NCBI RefSeq assembly: GCF_038397785.1
Contig: NZ_CP151642.1
Location: 1,922,001-1,986,000, forward strand
Reading direction: 5' to 3'
Source of the DNA: Salinibacterium sp. TMP30
GTDB taxonomy: Bacteria; Actinomycetota; Actinomycetes; Actinomycetales; Microbacteriaceae
DNA length: 64,000 nucleotides
Below, one piece after another: positions 1-8,452 of this stretch. Under the pieces are notes generated by a model. That model made no database searches, had not been told where the DNA came from, and was given only the letters and a program-made list of their open reading frames with translations. Position 1 is the stretch's first letter. Each line of letters opens with the position of its first letter. A program made the position numbers and the translations under genes.

Positions 1-44
1 GGTCGAAAAGTGCACCATTTGGCTTGCTCAACGAGGAGAAGTTC

Positions 45-1412
45 ATGACACCCCGCTCCGGAAACCTCACGCTCGATGAACTGTCAGCAGACGTCGCCAC
101 TGGCGCGATTGACACGGTTCTTGTTGCCTTCACCGACATGCAGGGACGGCTGGTGGGAAAGCGACTCTCGGCGAGACTCTTCCTCGAGGATGCCGCCTCT
201 CACGGAGCGGAGTGCTGCAACTATCTGCTCGCCGTCGACGTCGACATGAATACTGTCGACGGCTATGCGATGTCGAGTTGGTCGCGCGGCTACGGAGACA
301 TGGTGATGCTGCCCGATCTGGCGACTCTCCGTCGTGCGCCTTGGCTTCCGGGCACCGCGCTCGTCACTGCTGATCTCCGCTGGCACGACGACTCCCCTGT
401 TGCTCCTTCACCCCGTCAGATCCTTAAGGCCCAGCTCGAGCGTCTCGCCGAGCGCGGCCTCGACACTTTTGTCGCGACGGAGCTCGAATTCATCGTCTTC
501 GATGACAGCTACCGGGAGGCGTGGAAGAAGGGATACCGCGCACTCTCCACCGCCAGCGACTACAACATTGACTACAACGTGCTGGCATCGACTCGAATGG
601 AGCCGCTCCTCCGCGACATCCGGAACGGTATGGATGGCGCCGGGATGTACTGCGAGGGCGTTAAAGGCGAGTGCAACCTCGGTCAGCAGGAGATCGGATT
701 CCGCTACGCGTCCGCACTAGACACCTGCGACAACCATTCGATCTACAAGAACGGCGCCAAGGAAATCGCTGACGCCCACGGTAAGAGCCTCACCTTCATG
801 GCGAAGTACGACGAGCGCGAAGGCAACAGTTGCCACATTCACATCAGTCTGCGGGGAACAGATGGCACTGCGGTCTTTGCCGACAAGGATGCCGAACACG
901 GCATGTCAAAAATGTTCCGGCACTTCATCGCTGGCCAGCTCGCCGTAATGCGGGAGTTGACCCTCTTCTCGGCGCCGAACATCAACTCCTATAAGCGCTA
1001 CGTACCGGGAAGCTTCGCCCCAACAGCGCTGGCGTGGGGAATGGACAACCGCACCTGCGCGCTGCGCGTAGTTGGCCAGGGTCTGGGAATGCGCGTCGAG
1101 AACCGCGTACCCGGTGGTGACGTCAATCAGTATCTGGCAGTCAGTGCCCTCATCGCGGCTGGTCTCTATGGCATCGACAACGAGCTTGAGCTCGAGGACG
1201 CCTACGAGGGCAACGCGTACGCGAGCGACGTCGCTCGCGTGCCGGCCACGCTGAGGGAAGCCGCGGAACTCTTCGCGTCGTCAACGTTTGCTCGCGAGGC
1301 ATTTGGCGACGAAGTCGTCGACCATTACCTCAACAACGCCGCGATCGAGTTGGCAGCCTACGACTCTGCAGTGACCGACTGGGAAAAGGTGCGCGGCTTT
1401 GAGCGTCTCTGA
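45..1412 (+). CDS. Glutamine synthetase family protein (gamma-glutamylpolyamine synthetase-like)
   Basis: This 455-residue protein has the glutamine synthetase fold. It most likely ligates glutamate to an amine (polyamine or similar) with ATP in the cytoplasm, rather than making glutamine. Visible family motifs are ELEFIVFDD near residue 147 and GECNLGQQEIGFRY near 211 (Glu metal ligands), HIHISL near 265, and VPGSFAPTALAWG near 322 in the ATP/glutamate-binding part. The ATG at 45 is chosen because AGGAG at 34-38 lies 6 nt upstream; a TTG at 24 in the same frame lacks such a site. The next genes overlap it and encode a gamma-Glu amidohydrolase and an aldehyde dehydrogenase, the partners expected of a PuuA/GlnA3-type ligase. 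The actual amine cannot be read from sequence; ordinary glutamine synthesis is less likely in this context. Confidence 0.85.
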   Translation: MTPRSGNLTLDELSADVATGAIDTVLVAFTDMQGRLVGKRLSARLFLEDAASHGAECCNYLLAVDVDMNTVDGYAMSSWSRGYGDMVMLPDLATLRRAPWLPGTALVTADLRWHDDSPVAPSPRQILKAQLERLAERGLDTFVATELEFIVFDDSYREAWKKGYRALSTASDYNIDYNVLASTRMEPLLRDIRNGMDGAGMYCEGVKGECNLGQQEIGFRYASALDTCDNHSIYKNGAKEIADAHGKSLTFMAKYDEREGNSCHIHISLRGTDGTAVFADKDAEHGMSKMFRHFIAGQLAVMRELTLFSAPNINSYKRYVPGSFAPTALAWGMDNRTCALRVVGQGLGMRVENRVPGGDVNQYLAVSALIAAGLYGIDNELELEDAYEGNAYASDVARVPATLREAAELFASSTFAREAFGDEVVDHYLNNAAIELAAYDSAVTDWEKVRGFERL

Positions 1413-2142
1413 TCGGCCCGTTATCGGCCTGACCACCTACCTCGAACAGTCACAGACCGGCGTCTGGGATGTTCCAGCAGCGTTCCTTCCGAAGGCATAC
1501 TTCGAGGCCGTGACGCGAGCCGGTGGCATCGCGGTTTTGCTTCCGCCTCAGCCGGTCAGCCCTGAAATCGCCCGCCGGGTACTCCACGGACTCGACGGAC
1601 TGATTATCACCGGTGGCAAGGATTTCAACCCGGCGCGCTACGGCCAAGAACCCCACGCGACAACGGACGAACCTCGGCTCGACCGCGACGCCTGGGAAGA
1701 CGAGCTCCTTCGCCAGGCGCTCGATGCTGACCTTCCCTTCCTCGGCATTTGTCGGGGCGCACAAGTGCTCAATGTTGCGCTCGGCGGCACCCTGCACCAG
1801 CACCTCCCCGACATCGTCGGTCACACGAGATATCAGGCCGGCGGAGGAATCTTCACGCACGTGCCGGTCGAGCTCGAGGGGGATTTGCTCACCCGGGCGA
1901 TGCTCGGTGGCCAGCCTGAACCGCTGGTCGTCCCGTTATACCATCACCAGTCCATCGACCGCCTCGCCGAGGGACTCGTTGTCACGGCGCGCACCAGCGA
2001 CGACGTGATTCAGGCTGTCGAACTGCCGTCGGCTACTTTCGCGGTTGCCGTGCAATGGCATCCGGAGGCAGCACCAGAAGACATCCGACTGTTCGAGGGC
2101 CTTGTGAAAGCGGCCCGACACTACCGAAAGGCTTTCGCGTGA
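1399..2142 (+). CDS. Gamma-glutamyl-gamma-aminobutyrate hydrolase family protein (class I glutamine amidotransferase-like)
   Basis: This 247-residue class I glutamine amidotransferase-like hydrolase resembles PuuD. It would remove the glutamyl group added by the upstream ligase, releasing an amino acid such as GABA. The nucleophile is Cys118 in LGICRGAQVLNV, and the His221/Glu223 pair sits in QWHPEA; the oxyanion segment ITGGKDFNP lies near residue 70. The start is a TTG at 1399, overlapping the upstream stop by 14 bp, with GGAAAAGG at 1382-1389 as ribosome binding site. The overlap indicates translational coupling. Family assignment is firm; the exact substrate is inferred from context. Confidence 0.87.
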   Translation: MSVSDRPVIGLTTYLEQSQTGVWDVPAAFLPKAYFEAVTRAGGIAVLLPPQPVSPEIARRVLHGLDGLIITGGKDFNPARYGQEPHATTDEPRLDRDAWEDELLRQALDADLPFLGICRGAQVLNVALGGTLHQHLPDIVGHTRYQAGGGIFTHVPVELEGDLLTRAMLGGQPEPLVVPLYHHQSIDRLAEGLVVTARTSDDVIQAVELPSATFAVAVQWHPEAAPEDIRLFEGLVKAARHYRKAFA

Positions 2143-3500
2143 GCACCTACACCGTTATTAACCCAGCGAACGAGACCGAGATCGGTGCTGTCGATCTGCT
2201 CGATATTCAGGCCACGGACGAGGCAATCGCCCGGGCCGCCATTGCCCACAAGGCGTGGGCTCAGGTCTCCCCCGCGGACAAGTCCCTGCTGTTGCGGCGT
2301 TTCGCGCAGACCGTAGACGGAGACCTTGAAAACCTTGCCGCGCTGGAAGTGAGCAACTCCGGTCATCCAATCACACAGGCCCGCTGGGAAGCCGGCCACG
2401 TTCGTGATGTTCTCAACTACTACGCGGCGGCACCCGAGCGGATGTTCGGCCAGCAGATTCCCGTAGCGGGCGGCCTCAACGTCACCTTCCACGAACCCCT
2501 CGGCGTCGTCGGCGTCATTACTCCGTGGAACTTTCCGATGACCATCGCGGCGTGGGGCTTCGCCCCGGCACTCGCGGCAGGCAACGCCGTAGTGCTGAAG
2601 CCCGCCGAATGGACCCCGCTCACCAGCATCCGTCTGGGAGAACTCGCCCTCGAAGCTGGTCTTCCCGAGGGCCTGTTTCAGGTTTTACCTGGCAAGGGCT
2701 CCGTTGTGGGTGAGCGGTTCGTCACCAACCCCACCGTGCGCAAGATCGTGTTCACCGGGTCAACCGCTGTGGGTAAGCAGATTATGGCCGGATGCGCCGA
2801 CCAGGTGAAGCGGGTCACGCTGGAGCTCGGAGGCAAGAGCGCCAACATCGTTTTCGCCGATGCCGACCTCGAAAAAGCGGCCGCTGCGGCACCATACGGA
2901 GTGTTCGAGAACGCCGGCCAAGACTGCTGTGCACGCAGCCGCATCCTCGTTGAACGCAGTGCCTACGACCGCTTTATGGAACTTCTCGAACCCGCCGTTG
3001 CCGGCGTGCGCGTGGGAGATCCTAGCGATGAAACGACCGAAATGGGTCCACTCGTTTCGGCGAAGCACTTGGCTTCAGTGCAGTCGTACGTTCCCGCTGA
3101 CGCGCCCGTCGCGTTCCGGGGAACCGCACCGGAAGGAGCCGGCTACTGGTTCGCGCCAACGGTACTGACCCCACAATCTCGGAACGACCGCACCGTCACC
3201 GACGAGATCTTCGGACCCGTCGTGACTGTGCTCCCCTTCGACGACGAAACCGATGCGCTGCAACTAGCCAATGACTCCGAGTACGGGTTGTCTGGTTCTA
3301 TCTGGACCAGGGACGTCAGCCGGGCGATCCGAGTGTCACGTGGCGTCGATGCGGGCAACCTGTCGGTCAATTCGCACTCATCCGTGCGCTACTCCACCCC
3401 GTTCGGCGGCTTCAAGCAATCGGGCCTCGGCCGCGAGCTCGGCCCCGATGCACCGCTGAATTTTACAGAAACCAAAAACGTCTTCATTGCCGTCGACTGA
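2139..3500 (+). CDS. NAD(P)-dependent aldehyde dehydrogenase of the amine-catabolic operon
   Basis: This 453-residue ALDH-superfamily enzyme would oxidise an aldehyde to an acid, probably the gamma-glutamylated amino-aldehyde (PuuC-like role) or a semialdehyde. The sequence shows TPWNFPM in the cofactor site, catalytic Glu229 in LELGGKS, the catalytic cysteine at 263 or 264 (GQDCCARS), and FGGFKQSGLGREL at the C-terminus. The GTG start at 2139 overlaps the preceding TGA in a GTGA arrangement. The frame stays open further upstream, but a longer start would read through the hydrolase gene. It belongs to the five-gene operon; the oxidised substrate is inference. Confidence 0.88.
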   Translation: MSTYTVINPANETEIGAVDLLDIQATDEAIARAAIAHKAWAQVSPADKSLLLRRFAQTVDGDLENLAALEVSNSGHPITQARWEAGHVRDVLNYYAAAPERMFGQQIPVAGGLNVTFHEPLGVVGVITPWNFPMTIAAWGFAPALAAGNAVVLKPAEWTPLTSIRLGELALEAGLPEGLFQVLPGKGSVVGERFVTNPTVRKIVFTGSTAVGKQIMAGCADQVKRVTLELGGKSANIVFADADLEKAAAAAPYGVFENAGQDCCARSRILVERSAYDRFMELLEPAVAGVRVGDPSDETTEMGPLVSAKHLASVQSYVPADAPVAFRGTAPEGAGYWFAPTVLTPQSRNDRTVTDEIFGPVVTVLPFDDETDALQLANDSEYGLSGSIWTRDVSRAIRVSRGVDAGNLSVNSHSSVRYSTPFGGFKQSGLGRELGPDAPLNFTETKNVFIAVD

Positions 3501-3533
3501 CCATCGCTACACTTCCCACTCAAGGAGCACCCA

Positions 3534-4322
3534 ATGAGCATCACCCCTATTGACCTCACCCAGCGCCTAGCCGGCAAAGTCGCCGTCATCACCGGCGGAG
3601 CGAGCGGGATCGGTCTAGCCACGGCACGACGGTTCGCGGCCGAGGGTGCAACAGTCGTCATCGGCGACATGGACGAGACCGCAGGCCTCGCTGCCGCCGA
3701 ACTGGTTGGCGGCCTATTTATCAAGGTCAACGTAACGAGTGAGGAACAGGTGAATGCCCTGTTCGATACCACAGCCAGCACCTATGGATCAGTAGACATT
3801 GCGTTCAACAACGCCGGGATCTCCCCCCCTGACGACGACTCAATCCTCACCACGGAACTGCCCGCCTGGGAAAAAGTGCAGGACGTCAACCTCAAATCGG
3901 TGTACCTCTGCTGCCGTGCAGCTCTTCGGCACATGGTCAAGCAGGGCAAGGGATCGATCATCAACACAGCGTCGTTCGTTGCCATTATGGGATCGGCCAC
4001 CAGCCAGATCTCGTACACCGCCTCCAAGGGCGGCGTACTGGCCATGAGCCGTGAGCTTGGCGTGCAGTTCGCTCGAGAGGGAATCCGAGTCAACGCTCTC
4101 TGCCCCGGTCCGGCAAACACACCCCTGCTTCAAGAACTCTTCGCAAAGGACCCGGAACGTGCGGCCCGCCGCCTCGTCCACATCCCGATGGGGCGTTTCG
4201 CGGAGGCAGAGGAACTCGCGGCCGCAGTTGCGTTCCTAGCCAGCGATGACTCTTCTTTCATCACCGCGTCGACGTTCATCGTCGACGGCGGCATAAGCTC
4301 CGCTTACACGACGCCCCTGTAA
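3534..4322 (+). CDS. SDR family oxidoreductase
   Basis: This 262-residue classical short-chain dehydrogenase has the TGGASGIG nucleotide-binding motif near residues 19-26, NNAGIS for fold stability, and the catalytic pair Tyr161/Lys165 in SYTASKGG. The C-terminal segment (FITASTFIVDGG) is typical of 3-oxoacyl reductase/glucose dehydrogenase-like SDRs. The ATG at 3534 is preceded by AAGGAG with 6 nt spacing. It lies 33 bp behind the aldehyde dehydrogenase and its stop overlaps the regulator start, so it is part of the same transcript. It may interconvert an alcohol and a semialdehyde in the pathway, but the sequence does not show the substrate. Confidence 0.85.
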   Translation: MSITPIDLTQRLAGKVAVITGGASGIGLATARRFAAEGATVVIGDMDETAGLAAAELVGGLFIKVNVTSEEQVNALFDTTASTYGSVDIAFNNAGISPPDDDSILTTELPAWEKVQDVNLKSVYLCCRAALRHMVKQGKGSIINTASFVAIMGSATSQISYTASKGGVLAMSRELGVQFAREGIRVNALCPGPANTPLLQELFAKDPERAARRLVHIPMGRFAEAEELAAAVAFLASDDSSFITASTFIVDGGISSAYTTPL

Positions 4323-5065
4323 TGGAAGAACCAGCCAGCCTCAACGGTGAATTGCTTCTGCGTCCCGTGCGCGGTGGCAACTCCTTCGAGGAGACCGTTC
4401 AGCGCCTCCTGCAGACCGTGCGCCTCGGCCTGGTCGGCCCGGGCGAACGCCTGCCTGCCGAACGGGAACTTGCGACCATGCTCGCCGTCAGCCGTGACAC
4501 TGTGCGCGAGGCTATCGCCTCCCTCAGTGACGCCGGCTACCTCGTGTCGCGGCGCGGTCGGTATGGGGGAACCTTCGTCAGTGAGGTTCTGCCGACACAC
4601 ATTCCCGGCACGCATCCGGACGAGGCGTTGGCACCTGCGCGAGACCTCTCCCCCGAATCTATCGAAGACACCCTTACGCTTCGTGAGATCCTCGAAGTCG
4701 GGGCCGCGCGTCAGTCGGCAGGCCGCGCCCTCACTCCCGGCCAACGGGAACTGCTGTGGCTGAGCCTCGTCGAGGCGAATGCCGCCAGCGGCGAAGAGTA
4801 CCGCCGCCTTGATTCGCGCTTCCACCTCATGATTGGCGAACTTGCCGGTTCGGCCTCGCTGACACCGCTCATCGCCGACGTGCGCATGAGGGTCAACGAG
4901 TTGCTCGACAGCATCCCTTCGCTCGGGCCGAACATCACTCATTCCAACACCCAGCATGAGCAGATTGCGATCGCGATCCTCACCGGCCGCCCGGATGCCG
5001 CTGCTCAGGCAATGAGCGAACACCTCGCGGGCACAGCGCTGTTGCTGCGCGGATTCCTTGAGTAG
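4322..5065 (+). CDS. GntR/FadR-type transcriptional regulator with FCD domain
   Basis: This 247-residue regulator has an N-terminal winged helix-turn-helix (GERLPAERELATMLAVSRD then TVREAIASLSDAGYLVSRRG, residues about 40-80). An alpha-helical FCD ligand-binding domain follows (from about 115, LTLREILEVGAARQSAGRA to FHLMIGELAGSASL). ATG at 4322 shares its A with the TAA of the SDR gene, so translation is coupled. FadR-subfamily regulators bind small carboxylates; here the likely effector is an intermediate of the amine/GABA pathway, and the likely target is the operon's own promoter upstream of the window edge. That promoter is not included, so autoregulation cannot be checked. Confidence 0.87.
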   Translation: MEEPASLNGELLLRPVRGGNSFEETVQRLLQTVRLGLVGPGERLPAERELATMLAVSRDTVREAIASLSDAGYLVSRRGRYGGTFVSEVLPTHIPGTHPDEALAPARDLSPESIEDTLTLREILEVGAARQSAGRALTPGQRELLWLSLVEANAASGEEYRRLDSRFHLMIGELAGSASLTPLIADVRMRVNELLDSIPSLGPNITHSNTQHEQIAIAILTGRPDAAAQAMSEHLAGTALLLRGFLE

Positions 5066-5133
5066 CGCTTCCATAGAGTGCCGTCACTCGGCTTGAGCGC
5101 CCAGAGCGAGGAATTTCGGCATACGCTGAAGCC

Positions 5134-7350
5134 ATGCTCACGCCACCAGAAGCCGCGAAGGTTCCCACCGAACGTATCCACCACGGTGACCACTACGTCG
5201 ACAATTACGAGTGGATGCGCGATAAAGAGAGCCCCGACACCCTCGCGCACCTTCACACCGAGAACGCTTTCACTTCGGCGCGAACGAGCCACCTCACCGT
5301 GCTGCAGGAGCAGATCTTTGAAGAGATCAAGGCCCGCACTCAAGAGACCGATCTGAGTGTTCCCGTTCGCCGCGGCCAGTGGTGGTATTTCAACCGCACC
5401 GAAGAGGGCAAGCAGTACTCGATTCACTGCCGGGCGCCAATCACGGGCGACGACGACTGGACTCCCCCGACGATTGCTGCGCCAGAGTCAGAGGTAACTG
5501 CCGCTGACACTTCTGCAGCGCCCCTCACCCTTCCCGGCGAGCAGATCCTCCTCGACGACAACGTTGAAGCCGAGGGCAATGACTTCTACAGCCTCGGCAG
5601 TTTCTCGCTCAGCGACGACGGCACCCTTCTCCTCTATGGGGTGGATGTCGAGGGCGACGAGCGTTACACGCTGCGCGTGCGCCAGCTGGGCGACTCCCCC
5701 ACTTCGACCGCGGGCATCGCTACGGCAACCGCGACTGACGGGGTAACCCGCTTCAGCTCGGCCAACGACCTCCCCGATGAGATCCCCGGCACCGCCGCTG
5801 GTGCACTGCTGGATGCCATAGGCAACTACGTCTTCTATACGACGGTGGATGACGCGTGGCGCCCCGACACCGTGTGGCGTTACGAGTTGGGTACTGCTGC
5901 GGCATCCGCGGTTCAGGTGTTTCATGAGCCAGACGAGAGTTTTTGGGTCGGTGTTGGTCGTTCACGCAGTGGCAAGTATTTGGCTATCGAGGCTGGCTCG
6001 CGCCTGACGAGCGAAACCCGCTTGCTCGACATGCGCACTCCGACCGGCGACTTCGAGGTTGTGTGGCCCCGTGAGGTTGGTGTCGAATACGACGTTGAGC
6101 ATGTGGTGGTTGGCACTCAGGATCGGCTGCTGATTGTGCACAACAAAAACGCCATCAACTTTGAGCTTGTGAGTGTTGCTGCCGATGATGCTCGCGGCGA
6201 GCGCCGCATAATTCTTCCCCACAATGAAGCGGTGCGGCTTGAGGGCGTGGAAGCATTCCGTGAGTTTGTGGCGATCGAGTACCGTCGCGAAGGGCTTACG
6301 CGAGTGGCCGTGGCGATGGTTCCCAAGCATGGCGGACGCTACGAAGACACCCCGCACGAACTGCAGTTCGACGATGAACTTTTCACCGTGGGCCTCAGCT
6401 CCAACCCCGAATGGAATCAGCCGAGCATCCGTCTCAGCTATGGCAGCTTTGTTACCCCCACCATCGTCTACGACTACTTGGTGGATGAGAATGAACTACT
6501 GCTGCGCAAACAGCAGCCGGTGCTGGGCCGCTTCGACCCCGCGCTGTATACCCAGCATCGGGAGTGGGCCACCGCATCTGATGGCACGCGCGTGCCGATC
6601 TCGCTTGTGTACCGCAACGACCTCGTGGCTCCGGGCACCCCGGCACCGACGGTGCTCTATGGCTATGGCTCCTACGAGATCAGCATCGACCCTGGCTTCG
6701 CTGTTGGTCGGTTGAGCCTGCTCGACCGCGGCATCATCTTCGCAGTTGCCCATGTTCGTGGTGGCGGCGAACTGGGTCGCACCTGGTACGAGGGCGGCAA
6801 GAAACTGCACAAACGGAACACCTTTACCGATTTTGTGGCCTGCGCCCGGCATCTCATCGATATCGATACGACGTCGAGCGACCGACTTGTCGCCGAAGGC
6901 GGTAGCGCGGGTGGTTTGCTGATGGGTGCGGTCGCGAACATGGCCCCACAACTGTTCTCGGGCATCCTCGCGGTCGTACCGTTCGTTGACCCTCTCACCT
7001 CAATCCTCGATCCTTCGCTGCCGCTCACGGTCATCGAGTGGGATGAGTGGGGTGACCCCCTCCACAATGAGGAGGTCTACTACTACATGAAGTCGTACTC
7101 GCCGCTCGAGAATGTGCACGATACTCACTACCCGCGCATCCTTGCCGTGACCTCGCTCAATGACACCCGTGTGCTTTACGTCGAGCCAGCCAAATGGGTG
7201 GCTCGACTACGCGAGGTGGGGGCGGATGCTCTGCTCAAGACCGAGATGGCTGCGGGTCACGGCGGCGTCTCTGGTCGCTACGACGCGTGGCGCGAACGGG
7301 CATTCACCTACGCGTGGACGGTCGACGCGGCGCGTGCCTCAGCGCACTAG
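5134..7350 (+). CDS. ptrB: S9 family serine oligopeptidase (oligopeptidase B-like)
   Basis: This 738-residue cytoplasmic oligopeptidase would cut short peptides, in the oligopeptidase B type after basic residues. A beta-propeller occupies roughly residues 60-420 and the alpha/beta-hydrolase domain follows. The nucleophile is Ser591 in GGSAGGLLMG, the acid Asp677 in SLNDTRV, and the base His709 in AAGHGG. Length matches the family. No SD sequence precedes ATG 5134; instead a -10-like TACGCT at 5122-5127 ends 6 nt before it, suggesting a leaderless mRNA separate from the upstream operon. The stop lies 2 bp from the convergent nadE stop. Confidence 0.9.
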   Translation: MLTPPEAAKVPTERIHHGDHYVDNYEWMRDKESPDTLAHLHTENAFTSARTSHLTVLQEQIFEEIKARTQETDLSVPVRRGQWWYFNRTEEGKQYSIHCRAPITGDDDWTPPTIAAPESEVTAADTSAAPLTLPGEQILLDDNVEAEGNDFYSLGSFSLSDDGTLLLYGVDVEGDERYTLRVRQLGDSPTSTAGIATATATDGVTRFSSANDLPDEIPGTAAGALLDAIGNYVFYTTVDDAWRPDTVWRYELGTAAASAVQVFHEPDESFWVGVGRSRSGKYLAIEAGSRLTSETRLLDMRTPTGDFEVVWPREVGVEYDVEHVVVGTQDRLLIVHNKNAINFELVSVAADDARGERRIILPHNEAVRLEGVEAFREFVAIEYRREGLTRVAVAMVPKHGGRYEDTPHELQFDDELFTVGLSSNPEWNQPSIRLSYGSFVTPTIVYDYLVDENELLLRKQQPVLGRFDPALYTQHREWATASDGTRVPISLVYRNDLVAPGTPAPTVLYGYGSYEISIDPGFAVGRLSLLDRGIIFAVAHVRGGGELGRTWYEGGKKLHKRNTFTDFVACARHLIDIDTTSSDRLVAEGGSAGGLLMGAVANMAPQLFSGILAVVPFVDPLTSILDPSLPLTVIEWDEWGDPLHNEEVYYYMKSYSPLENVHDTHYPRILAVTSLNDTRVLYVEPAKWVARLREVGADALLKTEMAAGHGGVSGRYDAWRERAFTYAWTVDAARASAH

Positions 7351-7352
7351 CA

Positions 7353-8177
7353 CTATTCGGTCCACCACTCGTCGTACATTGACACCGGCACGGTGCGCTT
7401 GTGGCGCGTGTTGAGGTACTTGGTCTCGATTTCCACCGCGACCTCGGCGGGCACGTCACGCCCCTCGAGGTAGTCGTCGATATGGTCGTACGTCACCCCA
7501 AGGTTGGCCTCGTCGGCTTGGCCGGGCGTGTGGTCGAGCAGGTCGGCCGTCGGCACCTTCTCATAGAGCCGCTCGGGTGCATTCAGGTGTATGAGCAGCT
7601 GCTTACCCTGACGCTTAGTGAGCGCCGTCAAGGGCAGCACGTCGGCTCCACCGTCACCATACTTGGTGAAGAATCCGGTCACAGCTTCGGCGGCATGGTC
7701 TGTTCCAACCACAAGATAGCCGAGCTGCCCCGCAATCGCATACTGCGCCACCATGCGCTCGCGAGCTTTCACGTTGCCCTTGGAGAAGTCAGTAATCGGC
7801 TCCCCTAGGGCATCCGCGAATTCGGCAGCAATGCCGTCAACCGCACGCTGGATGTTGAAGGTCACCTCCCGGTCTGCCTCAATGAAGTCGAGCGCTAATT
7901 GCGCATCATCTTCGTCGTGCTGCACCCCGTAGGGAAGTCGCACCGCCACGAACTGGGCCTCGGCGCCCTCGGCCCGCAACTCGGTGACAGCTAACTGGCA
8001 GAGCCGCCCGGCAAGCGAAGAGTCCTGGCCGCCACTGATCCCCAACACGAGCCCCTTGACATGGGATGCCCTGAGATATTCCTTGAGAAAGTCGATACGC
8101 ATGCGAACCTGCTCGGCAGCATCGATCGTGGGCTGGGTGTTCAAGTCGTAAATGATGCGCGCCTGCAACGGGTTCAT
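7353..8177 (-). CDS. nadE: Ammonia-dependent NAD+ synthetase
   Basis: This 274-residue enzyme makes NAD+ from nicotinic acid adenine dinucleotide with ATP and ammonia. The PP-loop [12 protein letters not shown] lies near residues 44-54, and [20 protein letters not shown] is the conserved substrate-binding stretch. There is no N-terminal glutaminase domain, so it is the NH3-dependent form. The ATG at 8177 gives the N-terminus MNPLQARII, matching the usual NadE start; a longer frame to 8207 adds unconserved residues. It is divergent from a flavoprotein of the L-aspartate oxidase/fumarate reductase family, which may or may not be linked to NAD synthesis. Confidence 0.93.
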   Translation of the reverse strand: MNPLQARIIYDLNTQPTIDAAEQVRMRIDFLKEYLRASHVKGLVLGISGGQDSSLAGRLCQLAVTELRAEGAEAQFVAVRLPYGVQHDEDDAQLALDFIEADREVTFNIQRAVDGIAAEFADALGEPITDFSKGNVKARERMVAQYAIAGQLGYLVVGTDHAAEAVTGFFTKYGDGGADVLPLTALTKRQGKQLLIHLNAPERLYEKVPTADLLDHTPGQADEANLGVTYDHIDDYLEGRDVPAEVAVEIETKYLNTRHKRTVPVSMYDEWWTE

Positions 8178-8259
8178 GTGATTAAATCTAACCCCCACAT
8201 TCGGCATTGGGATTATTCAGTACCGGCTCACCCTGCCAATCCGGCAGACTAGCGGGAAA

Positions 8260-8452
8260 ATGCAACACGCTCGAAACGTAGAGCACCCGAATGCGGGATC
8301 GCGTTGAAGCGGGATCGCGCTGCTGCGGGAGATGCTCGTCGCACGCGGCTGACGCCCCGCATGATCGGGCGAAAGCCCAGCAACGGGAGCTAGCGTGATG
8401 GCGGGAGCCGCGCTCAGTGCGGCTCCGTATTGTTTCCCGGAAAGGCCTTCCC
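8260..8452 (+). promoter_or_regulatory. Structured 5' leader / candidate cis-regulatory RNA upstream of the flavoprotein gene
   Basis: The 275-bp space between nadE and the flavoprotein gene is rich in self-complementarity. A GGGC-GAAA-GCCC hairpin with a GNRA loop is at 8367-8378. A perfect 8-bp stem with 7-nt loop (GGAGCCGC at 8404-8411 with GCGGCTCC at 8419-8426) is followed by a T-rich GTATTGTTT. The SD region GGAAAGG (8439-8445) can itself pair with TTCC at 8448-8451. A short direct repeat of GCGGGATCGCG also occurs near 8295-8325. I could not match it to a known riboswitch consensus. Terminator/anti-terminator or SD-masking control is an inference. Confidence 0.4.

Noticed and set aside
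4304-5074. 256-codon frame antisense to the GntR/FCD regulator
   Set aside because: It mirrors a complete regulator and has no homology features.
8404-8426. Simple terminator of an upstream gene
   Set aside because: The upstream nadE gene is on the minus strand and points away, so the hairpin can only affect the plus-strand flavoprotein transcript; recorded as a leader element instead.
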